Assembly: GCA_963678485.1 (NCBI GenBank) | Contig: OY782882.1 | Coordinates: 4,464,001 to 4,528,000 of the forward strand | Direction of reading: 5' to 3' | DNA from: CALGYY01 sp963678485 | GTDB taxonomy: Bacteria; Bacteroidota; Bacteroidia; Bacteroidales; CAIWKO01 | DNA: 64,000 nt | Shown: positions 53,355-61,600 of the stretch, in pieces | Position numbering within the stretch: position 1 is the stretch's first letter | How the letters are laid out: each line of letters opens with the position of its first letter | Position numbers and translations under genes: made by a program | Notes under the pieces: model-generated | What the model saw: the letters and a program-made list of their open reading frames with translations, nothing else | Told to the model about the DNA's origin: nothing | The model's database searches: none

Positions 53355-53386
53355 GAAAAAATCCTGCCTGAGCAGGATTTTTTTTT
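53355..53386 (+). terminator. Terminator after the DUF6580 gene
   Basis: AAATCCTGC (53359-53367) pairs with GCAGGATTT (53372-53380) around CTGA and is followed by nine T. Confidence 0.93.
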
Positions 53387-53568
53387 GCTCATTAGGAGTG
53401 TGTTTTTTCCATTGATTATAGAATCTACGAAGGCTATCTATACGATCTATTTTCCTTCAGAAATCCATCATTAAAGCAAATCGGCCTCTCATTTAGTGTC
53501 GATTCTGGTAATACCTGGTTAATCTAGATAATAGCCAGTTGCCAAAAACTATTTAACCAATTAACTAG

Positions 53569-53651
53569 AGTCCGTCTATAAACTCAGTGACTGATCAGAA
53601 AGCTCTCTCGCCTAAGGCGAGACAAGGCGAGGACAACGCCGCAGACGGACT
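53569..53651. repeat. 83-bp structured element with 9-bp terminal inverted repeats
   Basis: AGTCCGTCT (53569-53577) and AGACGGACT (53643-53651) bound an 83-bp segment. It contains TCAGT-G-ACTGA and TCGCC-TAA-GGCGA palindromes and a second GGCGAGG copy. It is more GC-rich than its surroundings. The flanks both carry TTAACTAG-like sequence. The whole gap 53387-53809 holds no gene I can support. Confidence 0.6.
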
Positions 53652-53809
53652 TTATGGACAGGCACTAACTAGTTAACTAATCCCCGCCAATACTGGTATT
53701 CATCGTCGAATCCATAAAGAAATCGACATAATGTTCTGAGGGACTCCCATAATTTTCAAGGAAATCATTCGAATTGTTGCCTTAAGAATTTTCCGAAAGA
53801 GCAGATTAA

Positions 53810-54568
53810 CTAGAGAATGAAGGGAATAATAGCTTTCCTTTTCAGCGGATATTCTGGGAAGGTTTCTTTGTACCATTTATGATGAGAGAGTGCGCGCGGA
53901 AGCAGATTGACTGCGGTCCACAGGCTGAACGATAGTGCCGGAAGACACCAAACCATGATGGCAAATCCAACCCATTCGATAATTTCTCCAAAATAATTTG
54001 GGCAAGAAATATATTTGTACAAAAAGCCATTGGGTATTTTATATCCGGTTTCACCGGGTTTGCGCAAGCTGAAAAGAATAGTGTCAGCGTGCCAATTAAT
54101 GTAAAGACCGGCAAGAAAAATAAAGGCACCAATGATGAAGCGCGGATCGTAGAGCCAACTGATTTCATAACTAGGGGAAAGGTAGCCAAGGAAGTATCCG
54201 TTCACAAAGCCATTCATAAAATTAAACATCCAGCCAAAAAGCATAATCGCCAAAGGCATTTTTTTATGCTTGGTTTTTAATCGCCATGGGAAGACTAAAT
54301 CGCGGTTCAAATAATGGAATACCCAGAAACCGAAGAATATCCAGGTAACCACCGATTTTGTTCCATCACCAAAAATAAAAAGGCAGGGAAACACAAGAAA
54401 AGCGGGCAATTCCATAAAGAACCAGGCAATTCTGTTGCTGATCATTGGCCCCCATTTTTTATCAGTATATCGTCCGTAAGGAGCTTTAATTGAAAGAAGT
54501 AAGGGCAGTGTAAGCAATCCAAGTGCAATCCACACAATGACGATTAGTTCAAAGTTTTCGTAGATCAT
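53810..54568 (-). CDS. Steroid 5-alpha-reductase family membrane enzyme
   Basis: A 252-residue membrane protein with about seven helices. APYGRYT (29-35), WFFMELPAF (E53), FHYLNRDLVF (Y86) and the C-terminal NYFGEIIEWVGFA through HHKWYKETFPEYPLKR and IIPFIL match eukaryotic SRD5A. E53 and Y86 correspond to the catalytic pair E57/Y91 of human SRD5A2. The expected reaction is NADPH reduction of an enone C=C, but the natural substrate in this cell is unknown (a steroid, polyprenoid or other lipid). A 12-bp gap separates it from an SDR encoded immediately upstream in the same direction. Confidence 0.88.
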   Translation of the reverse strand: MIYENFELIVIVWIALGLLTLPLLLSIKAPYGRYTDKKWGPMISNRIAWFFMELPAFLVFPCLFIFGDGTKSVVTWIFFGFWVFHYLNRDLVFPWRLKTKHKKMPLAIMLFGWMFNFMNGFVNGYFLGYLSPSYEISWLYDPRFIIGAFIFLAGLYINWHADTILFSLRKPGETGYKIPNGFLYKYISCPNYFGEIIEWVGFAIMVWCLPALSFSLWTAVNLLPRALSHHKWYKETFPEYPLKRKAIIPFIL

Positions 54569-54580
54569 TTCAAAGTAAAA

Positions 54581-55564
54581 TTAGTTGTCAATTATAGATT
54601 GTTCGCGATACCATGTGTAGATATCGTGAATAGTATCTTCGAGGGGGCGCGGATTAAACCCAAGATGATTTGCAGCCTTTTCGTGACTGACGTTACGATG
54701 TGCGTTTTTTAAAACTTCAAGCGATTCGTGGGTGTACAATGGATGCTTGTTGAGCAATTTTGCCCATAATCCAAGGAAAGGTACGCCAATATGGGCCAGC
54801 CAAAAAGGAGATGTTATTTTTGGTGACTTCTTACCCGTTTCTTTTTCGACCATTTGGGCCAATTCTTCAATCGTTTTCCATGTACCTGCAATCAGGTAAC
54901 TTTCACCAGTTTTTCCTTTATCGATGGCGAGAACTGCGGCGTGAGCCACATCTCTGACATCTACAAAATCGTATCCTCCTTTAACAAGGGCGGGCAAATC
55001 GCGATTATAAAGTTTAAGAAATACCTGTCCCATCAACGATGGCTTATAATCTCCCGGACCCACTACAGACGAAGGATTTAGGATAACTGCATCCAGTCCC
55101 TGTTTCACAAAGTCCATCACGATTTTCTGACCGACTGCTTTGGAATAATCATAGCGTAAAGCTGATGAATCAACCATTTGCCTCGTTTCGTCAAGTACGC
55201 CTTCGAAGGGTTTTGCGTTATAGGCATGAATTGAACTAAAATGGATGAGGCGACGAACTTTTTCGTTCACACAGCATTGACAAACATTGCGTGTGCCTTC
55301 AGTATTGATCTTAAACACCGATCCATCCCTGTCACCAGTAATCGATATTTGTGCAGCTAGGTGAATCACTACTTCGCTGCCTCTGATTAATTCGGTGAGC
55401 GAGGCCGTATCGAAAAGATTACCTCTGACGGCATTCACTTTAAGGTTAGCAAATGCCCTATTATCCTGATAATACAGCACATTTACCTCGTGGCCCAACT
55501 GAATTAATTCACGGACCAAACTGGAACCAACATGGCCACCAGCCCCTGTAACTGAAATTTTCAA
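54581..55564 (-). CDS. NAD(P)-dependent epimerase/dehydrogenase, 3-beta-HSD-like SDR
   Basis: A 327-residue extended short-chain dehydrogenase. GAGGHVG (7-13) is the Rossmann motif. The catalytic Y138-x3-K142 lies in ALRYDYSKAVGQK, with the serine in HFSSIHAYN. The region AVILNPSSVVGPGDY is typical of the 3-beta-HSD/dihydroflavonol-reductase branch. It is the first gene of a two-gene unit with the 5-alpha-reductase homologue, which suggests oxidation or reduction of a hydroxyl on the same lipid. The exact substrate is unknown. Confidence 0.85.
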   Translation of the reverse strand: MKISVTGAGGHVGSSLVRELIQLGHEVNVLYYQDNRAFANLKVNAVRGNLFDTASLTELIRGSEVVIHLAAQISITGDRDGSVFKINTEGTRNVCQCCVNEKVRRLIHFSSIHAYNAKPFEGVLDETRQMVDSSALRYDYSKAVGQKIVMDFVKQGLDAVILNPSSVVGPGDYKPSLMGQVFLKLYNRDLPALVKGGYDFVDVRDVAHAAVLAIDKGKTGESYLIAGTWKTIEELAQMVEKETGKKSPKITSPFWLAHIGVPFLGLWAKLLNKHPLYTHESLEVLKNAHRNVSHEKAANHLGFNPRPLEDTIHDIYTWYREQSIIDN

Positions 55565-55609
55565 AATATTCGTTTTAGTTAGAAAGGGCGAAGATAAATA
55601 ATTCTCATG

Positions 55610-55644
55610 AAAAAGCCGCCAATGTTAGCGATTGGCAGCTTTTC
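55610..55644. terminator. Bidirectional terminator after the coiled-coil protein
   Basis: AAAAGCCGCCAAT (55611-55623) pairs with ATTGGCAGCTTTT (55631-55643, one G-T pair) around GTTAGCG. It lies beyond the stop of the minus-strand gene at 55651-56562 and is A/T-bounded on both sides. Confidence 0.85.
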
Positions 55645-55650
55645 ATTTTA

Positions 55651-56562
55651 TTAATGCTTTTTATCTAAGTGTGCTGATACTAAAGTAGAGAGTTCTGTAA
55701 TAGTTTTTGCAGTTTTGGTTTGATCCGACCCTTGTTTTTCCTCGAGTACTTTAAGCTGTTGTTGAATAGTTGTCAGCGATTTTGTAAGCTGCTGTTCTGC
55801 TGTGGCGAGTGCCTGCACTGTTTCTTTTGCGGTTTTTTCTGCAGCATTCTTCTGCTCAAGGATTGTCCGATTAATCTCTGTAAACCTGGTGGAATTGCTT
55901 TGTACACCTTGGTCAATCTCGTTTTTTAAGGCCACGGATTTTTCATTAATCATGGCAAGCGCATTGGCAATCTGATTGGTGATATTGAGCACATCCTGTT
56001 CGATGGTGTTCTTAAGCTCACGTTGAATTCGTTTAAGCTCTTCGTAATTTCGGTTTTGAGTTTCACGGATGCTTTCCAATTCCACATCATTGTTCTGGAT
56101 GTAAAGGTTCAGCGCCTCGTTCGATTTTTCCAAATCGCTCTCGAGTTGCTGCGTCGTTTTTTCCGACTTACGCCAGAGGAAGAATAACAAGCCCAATAGT
56201 ATCAATCCGCCAAGCGCAATAATAATCAGCAGATAGATCACCTTTGATCTTGTATTGTACTGGGTGTTGTTCAACTGCTCTTGTATCATGGCCGTTTGCT
56301 CTTCGATTGTTTTAAGTCGTGCATCTGAAGCAGCATTGGTGGCTGTGAGTGAAATTACAAGCAGTTTAAGGCTGTCGATGGTTTGCTGCTGCGATGATAC
56401 CATCGTTCTAAGCAGGAAAGAAGGACCCACTGTCGCATTTATCTTTGCGGTGAGCTTTTGATTCTCTGTTTGAAAATCCTTCTTTGTGACGTAGTCGTTG
56501 GTTTGTGCGTTTAGGGTGGCGACAAAAGCCAATGCTGCAACGAGCATGAAGATTTTTTTCAT
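55651..56562 (-). CDS. Coiled-coil single-pass membrane protein
   Basis: A 303-residue protein. The signal peptide ends TLNAQ (about residue 20). A periplasmic helical region (25-105) is followed by one transmembrane helix, VIYLLIIIALGGLILLGLLFFLW (about 108-131), and a long coiled coil (135-295) rich in E, Q and N. I do not recognise a family. Topology suggests a structural or scaffold role at the inner membrane. No motif supports an enzyme. Confidence 0.65.
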   Translation of the reverse strand: MKKIFMLVAALAFVATLNAQTNDYVTKKDFQTENQKLTAKINATVGPSFLLRTMVSSQQQTIDSLKLLVISLTATNAASDARLKTIEEQTAMIQEQLNNTQYNTRSKVIYLLIIIALGGLILLGLLFFLWRKSEKTTQQLESDLEKSNEALNLYIQNNDVELESIRETQNRNYEELKRIQRELKNTIEQDVLNITNQIANALAMINEKSVALKNEIDQGVQSNSTRFTEINRTILEQKNAAEKTAKETVQALATAEQQLTKSLTTIQQQLKVLEEKQGSDQTKTAKTITELSTLVSAHLDKKH

Positions 56563-56694
56563 GGGGAAGGGTTTAGGTTGGGTAATCTGGCATTAAGATA
56601 CAACATATCTCGCTGAAAGTCAAGAAATCGATTAAATTTCAGAGAATTGCCGTAGTATATATTAATAAAAATGAAGAAATGGAAGAAATCCTAA

Positions 56695-57150
56695 CTAATC
56701 CAATCGTTCTTGCACAACGGGGACGGGCTCAGGGTAAATGCGGCCCCATTTAATAAGGGCCCAAACCCGTTCATGGAAATAAAAGAGAGCAACTTTTGTA
56801 AGTACCTCAGAAAATCCGATTTTTAAGGCCCCAAGCGGATTTCCTGAGTAGAACCAACTTATTAGAATAGTGTCAATAGTCCCGAAAGCTCTCCAGCTAA
56901 TTCCTTTGATAATACTGCGAATATGTGAAACGTGTGATTTTTCCCGTCCCCATGCAACCAGATTCCACAGCCGCTCGTGGATGAAATAGAGAAATATTTT
57001 TGTTGCGACTTCAGTAAGGGCTATAGGTCCGGCAAGTTTAAACTCTCCTAAAAAAAGATAGGCGAGCAAAAAGGTATCAATAGTGCCGATGATGCGCCAT
57101 GAAATACCTTTTACTAAACTACGAGCTTTGGTGTCTTTTAATGAAATCAT
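56695..57150 (-). CDS. Tandem DUF2061 membrane protein
   Basis: A 151-residue protein from MISLKDTKARSL; 18 upstream residues are rejected. It contains two DUF2061 copies. Copy one is ARSLVKGISWRIIGTIDTFLLAYLF to FLYFIHERLWN; copy two is IRSIIKGISWRAFGTIDTILISWFY to LFYFHERVWALIKWG. The repeats are about 65 residues apart and share the S-W-R-x-x-G-T-I-D-T core. The family is membrane-bound with unknown function; in Bacteroidota it often accompanies sulfate assimilation genes, which are not seen here. Confidence 0.87.
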   Translation of the reverse strand: MISLKDTKARSLVKGISWRIIGTIDTFLLAYLFLGEFKLAGPIALTEVATKIFLYFIHERLWNLVAWGREKSHVSHIRSIIKGISWRAFGTIDTILISWFYSGNPLGALKIGFSEVLTKVALFYFHERVWALIKWGRIYPEPVPVVQERLD

Positions 57151-57204
57151 TATGCAAATATATAATAAAATACCGAAATGCTTGTATTCAGAAACAAAAT
57201 GCAA

Positions 57205-57212
57205 TAATTTTG
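57205..57212 (+). promoter_or_regulatory. Promoter -7 box of msrA
   Basis: TAATTTTG matches TAnnTTTG, 27 bp before the msrA ATG. On the other strand TATATTTG at 57155-57162 lies only 4 bp before the DUF2061 ATG, which would make that message nearly leaderless. Confidence 0.45.
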
Positions 57213-57239
57213 TAAAAAATTACTAATAGGGCATCTACA

Positions 57240-57878
57240 ATGAAAGCGGCAATAATTACTTTTCTTTCTATCTTTATACTTTCATGTTCTTCTGGAAGGG
57301 TAGTAGAATCACAAAAAAACGATAATACAATGGCGAATTATACTGACACAGCCACCTTTGCATCCGGTTGCTTTTGGTGTGGCGAGGCTGTTTTTGAAGA
57401 TTTAATTGGAGTGCATTCGGTAGTGGCTGGTTATACAGGCGGACATTTACCAAATCCCACTTATGAGCAGGTATGTACAGGAGAAACGGGACATGCCGAG
57501 GCTATACAAATCGTATTTGATCCGGATTCCATCACTTACGAGGATTTGCTGGAAATCTTTTGGAATACACATGATCCAACGAGTTTGAATCGACAGGGAG
57601 CTGATCTGGGTACGCAATATCGATCTGGTATTTTTTATCACAACGAAAGCCAAAAGAACATAGCGGATAAATCCAAGCAAGCCTTGGAACGGTCAGGTAT
57701 TCTTGAAAAAGCTGTTGTGACAGAAATTGTCCCTCTAAGTGTTTTTTATCCTGCAGAAAATTACCATCAGGGATATTTTAAGCGACATCCTGATCAGGCA
57801 TACTGCCAATCGGCCATCAGACCTAAGTTAGAAAAATTTAGAAAACTCTATAGCTCAAAACTTCGGGCTGGATCCTAA
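57240..57878 (+). CDS. msrA: Peptide methionine-S-sulfoxide reductase, lipoprotein form
   Basis: A 212-residue protein. The N-terminus IFILSCSSGR is a lipobox (C16), so the enzyme is anchored in the envelope and not cytoplasmic. The active site is GCFWC (43-47, nucleophile C44). GYTGGHLPNPTYEQVCTGETGHAEA and the ending YHQGYFKRHPDQAYC are MsrA signatures. It repairs oxidised methionine in envelope proteins. No MsrB is next to it. The stop overlaps that of the opposite gene by 4 bp. Confidence 0.94.
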   Translation: MKAAIITFLSIFILSCSSGRVVESQKNDNTMANYTDTATFASGCFWCGEAVFEDLIGVHSVVAGYTGGHLPNPTYEQVCTGETGHAEAIQIVFDPDSITYEDLLEIFWNTHDPTSLNRQGADLGTQYRSGIFYHNESQKNIADKSKQALERSGILEKAVVTEIVPLSVFYPAENYHQGYFKRHPDQAYCQSAIRPKLEKFRKLYSSKLRAGS

Positions 57879-58351
57879 TATTCAGTTTTATCCTGTTTAT
57901 TTATCCAAGCAGAAAAAACATCATCAGCTTCTTTGAGTGGCATTGCAATGAAAGGAATGCTTCGTGAGCTACCCGGTTTTTCGATTTCTTTATAAATGAA
58001 AGAGTCATCAAATCCGGCATTTGCAGCATCATCTTTAGTAGAGGCATAATAAACTTTGGATGGTCGTGCCCAGTAAATTGCGCCAAGGCACATAGGACAA
58101 GGTTCGCAACTGGTATAAATCTCACATCCGTCTAATTGGAAATTACTCAGATTTTTGCAGGCATTGCGGATGGCATTCACCTCTGCATGCGCAGTAGGGT
58201 CGTTGCTTGTGGTGACCGTATTCACACCGGTACCAACAATTTGATCATCCTTTACAATGATCGCTGCAAAAGGTCCTCCCTTTCCACTGGCAACATTATT
58301 CAAAGCCAAACGAATGGCTTCCTGCATCCACTGTTCTTGTTTATTCTTCAT
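57875..58351 (-). CDS. guaD: Guanine deaminase
   Basis: A 158-residue cytidine-deaminase-fold enzyme that turns guanine to xanthine. Zinc ligands are H55 in TAHAEVNAI (with E57 the proton shuttle) and C85/C88 in TSCEPCPMCLGAIYWAR. TTSNDPTAHAE and DDAANAGFDDSFIYKEIEKP match the Bacillus GuaD type rather than TadA, whose tRNA-binding C-terminus is missing. It is convergent with msrA. Confidence 0.9.
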   Translation of the reverse strand: MKNKQEQWMQEAIRLALNNVASGKGGPFAAIIVKDDQIVGTGVNTVTTSNDPTAHAEVNAIRNACKNLSNFQLDGCEIYTSCEPCPMCLGAIYWARPSKVYYASTKDDAANAGFDDSFIYKEIEKPGSSRSIPFIAMPLKEADDVFSAWINKQDKTEY

Positions 58352-58392
58352 CGATAAGCTAAGGATTGAGATAATCTAACATCAAAAAAGCA

Positions 58393-58572
58393 TTACTTCT
58401 TCAAATCGAAGTAGCAGCGTTTTGGTGAATGCACTTTACCTTCAGCGGTGAGTTTTTTAATGGCTTTGTCAACGTCTTTTTTATCAAGACCGCTCATTTC
58501 AGCAATTTCTCCGGCTTTGAGTTCTTTACCAGCTTTTTTAAGCGTTACGAGTACAGTTTCGTTAGCGTCCAT
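58393..58572 (-). CDS. Small winged-helix DNA-binding protein
   Basis: A 59-residue ORF starting MDANETVLVTLKKAG. The helix-turn-helix is KAGEIAEMSGLDKKDVDKAI, followed by KKLTAEGKVHSPKRCYFDLK. The last part (GKVHSPKRCYF) is the wing. Very similar short proteins occur in methanogens and green sulfur bacteria, so transfer is possible. It probably binds DNA as a dimer. TAACTTTG (58638-58645, minus) is a likely -7 box 66 bp upstream. Confidence 0.8.
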   Translation of the reverse strand: MDANETVLVTLKKAGKELKAGEIAEMSGLDKKDVDKAIKKLTAEGKVHSPKRCYFDLKK

Positions 58573-58690
58573 ATGAGTATAATTTTAATATATGAATTTT
58601 GTAATTACCAATAATAATCGTTGCAATGTTATGAAAACAAAGTTACGATAATAATCCAAAAACTACAACTCGCAGCAAAAAACGTTACGA

Positions 58691-61600
58691 TTAGCGGTCT
58701 TGTTTGACCAGTTTTGCAGTAGTTACGAAGTGTGGTGATGTTACATCAACAAAGTACATTCCCGGAGAGAGTGGGCCCAAATCAAGGATGAACTCCTGTT
58801 GTGATGCAGAGGCAGCTTCGAGTTTTTTCGAAAAAACCAGTTCTCCGAGCATATCATAAATGCGAATGGTGAGACTTTCTTCTGTAGCATTGTTGAGTTG
58901 AAGAACAACGGATTCGTCGAATGGATTAGGATAAAACATTACCTGAGTACTTCCCGCAGCAGAAATACATTCTACCGCCACTGGACTGAATGTTTGAGAT
59001 GCCCCGTCATAATCCGTTTGTTTGAGTCGGTAATAGGAAGTTCCATCAAATGGTGCTTCGTCATCATACGAATAGGTTCTCAACGTATTGCTGTTTCCAG
59101 CGCCATCAACAATAGCAAGCTGATCCCAAAGGTTCATGTCGGGACTGCGTTCGATAGTAAAGTAATCGTTATTGGTTTCACTTGCAGTGGACCAACTTAG
59201 GTGTACGATGCGGTCGATGCAATTCGCGTAGAATTCAATGAGACTAACAGGCAGAGGATTTGTCGTTCCTTTTTTAGCTCCAAAGGTTACAGGGCTATAT
59301 GATGTAAATCCTGATCCTGTAATTTGTCCGGTACCGCCAACACCAAGTGTTCCAGCGCCCACGCCTCCTTTGTCAACCCATTTGGTAGGACCGGCGCAAT
59401 TCTCATAATGCGCAGTTGTAAGGTCGGTGAGACTGGTAATTCCGCTACGGTTTGCATCCTTCCAGTATAGTGTGACATTGGGATAGATCGAGCCGCTGAC
59501 ACGCTGAATATCCCAGTATTCAACACCGCTGGTATGATCGAGCAACAGTGGATTGCACATATCAGAAAGCAGAAGATGGTTAGGAGCCGGAGCAAAATAA
59601 TAGGTTGTTGTGAAGCAATCGGTAGTTGTGACGCCAGGATCAGCAATAGCCAAAGGAGCCCAAACCCAGGTGGCACCAACAATATCTCCTGTTGGAAATT
59701 CGAAAGCATCGTCACCGATTTTTGAAACAGGCCCATCAATAAAGCGTGTATTCGCTGCACCAACCCATGTGCTGTTATCAGCAAAAGTGAATAGATTTGC
59801 CGCGGTAGTCCTCAATACTCCAGAAGTGAAGGTAAGCTGAGTATTTAGTGTAGCAGGAGTGGTTAGTGTGACAATGCCGGCGGCAGGAGTATTAAGTGTC
59901 ATATTGCGAAGTACAGTGGTGGAAGCAGGAATTTCGAATCCTGAATTCACAGTTGATCGGTAAATTAAATTAACTCCAGCTCCAAAAACAGGAGCAGTGG
60001 TAAGGCTACCTGTAAATCGCTCTATGGTAGCATTATTTGCCAGCGTAAGATTTCCACCGTGTGTGAGTGCGCCATTGGTAAGGATTAAGCGATCGGATAC
60101 GGTATTCGCTGCATTTATTGATACGCCTGCTGTATTATCAATATTGAGTTGATAAAAGGTCTCTGCTGTAGTGATTGATTGGGCCACGGAAGCCACAAAA
60201 TTTACAACGCCTGTAGCTTCATTAAATACTCCGGCATCGCTCCAGTTACCGTAAACACTGAGAGGATTTGATGCTGTGATATTTGTAATACTTCCTGCTT
60301 GCATGGTGAAATTCCTGCAAACTGCGCCAGCTGCAGCAATGTTAGGATCGTTAGGTGTTAGTGTTGCGTTTGGAATAATAACATCGGTTGTTGTCTGCGG
60401 GATGATTCCGCCCAAACACCAATTTGATGCGGTAAACCAATCGGTACTGGTAACGCCAATCCAATTGTTTGCCGGGATTACTGTAACAGCATAGTTCACA
60501 GTAGTACCTGTACAGGGACCGTTAACAGGTGTGCAACTTACATTTCCTGATCCTGCAGTTCCCCAGTTGACGGTGATTGACGAAGTTCCTTGTCCCGAAG
60601 CTACGCTTGCTCCGGCAGGAACGGCCCACGTATATGTAGCTGTCGTTGTAGCCCCGCTAATACTGTAAGAAACATTGCTGGTGTTGTAGCATACGATATT
60701 ATTACCAGCTACTGTTCCGCCCGAAGGAGTCGATATTGAAACTTGAGTATTAATATTTCCTGCATATGTTCCGTAGCCTTCTGATACGATATAATAAGTA
60801 CCGGCAGCTAATGTAGGTTGCAGGGATGCTGCAGTTCCCGCACACAGCGGACCATTATCATCATTAGAATAAATCTCAGTACCGCCACTATTCAATACAT
60901 GTAAATAGGTATCAAAGCCAGAACCGCAATGTGAGATATTAACCACAGTAGATGCTGTAAGTACAAATGAATAATAGATATCATCACTCGTCTGTCCCAT
61001 CTGATTACCGAAGCAATTTGTTGTTACGTTGTTTTGAGTATTTGAATAAGAGGTGCATCCTAACGTTCCGAAAGCTATGGGGTTAGATATTAAAGCTCCT
61101 TGAGGGATAGCAGTAATATATGTTGAGACAGGGGCTGAATAAGCAGTTGCGCAGGGAGCATTAGTAACCACACCTCGCACATATAATGTATGCCCAGGAT
61201 TTCCTGCAACCCAGGAATATGGATTGGTAGCGCCCCAGTTTGTCCATGCACCTCCGGTACCATCCCACTGATATTGAAAATAGTCAAAGGTACCGGTAAT
61301 TCCAGATAATGTATAGGTTACGGTTGATCCATCGCAAATAGACGATGGCACACCAGTTATAGTACCGGCATTGCTGGGTGCAGAAACCGCGACTGACACC
61401 ACATTAGAATAAACTGTACAAGGTCCGCTGGTATAAACACCACGAACATATAATGTATTTCCGCCATTGCCGGAAGTCCATGTGTATGGATTTGCTGTTG
61501 TCCAATCGGTCCATGCACCACCGGTTCCGTTCCACTGATACTGAAACATGCTCCAGGTACCTGAGGTTGTCGTAGAAGTAAAGGTAACAGGATCACCCTG

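Noticed and set aside
57875..58351. tRNA adenosine deaminase TadA
   Set aside because: The TTSNDPTAHAE and GFDDSFIYKEI motifs and the C-terminus match guanine deaminase instead.
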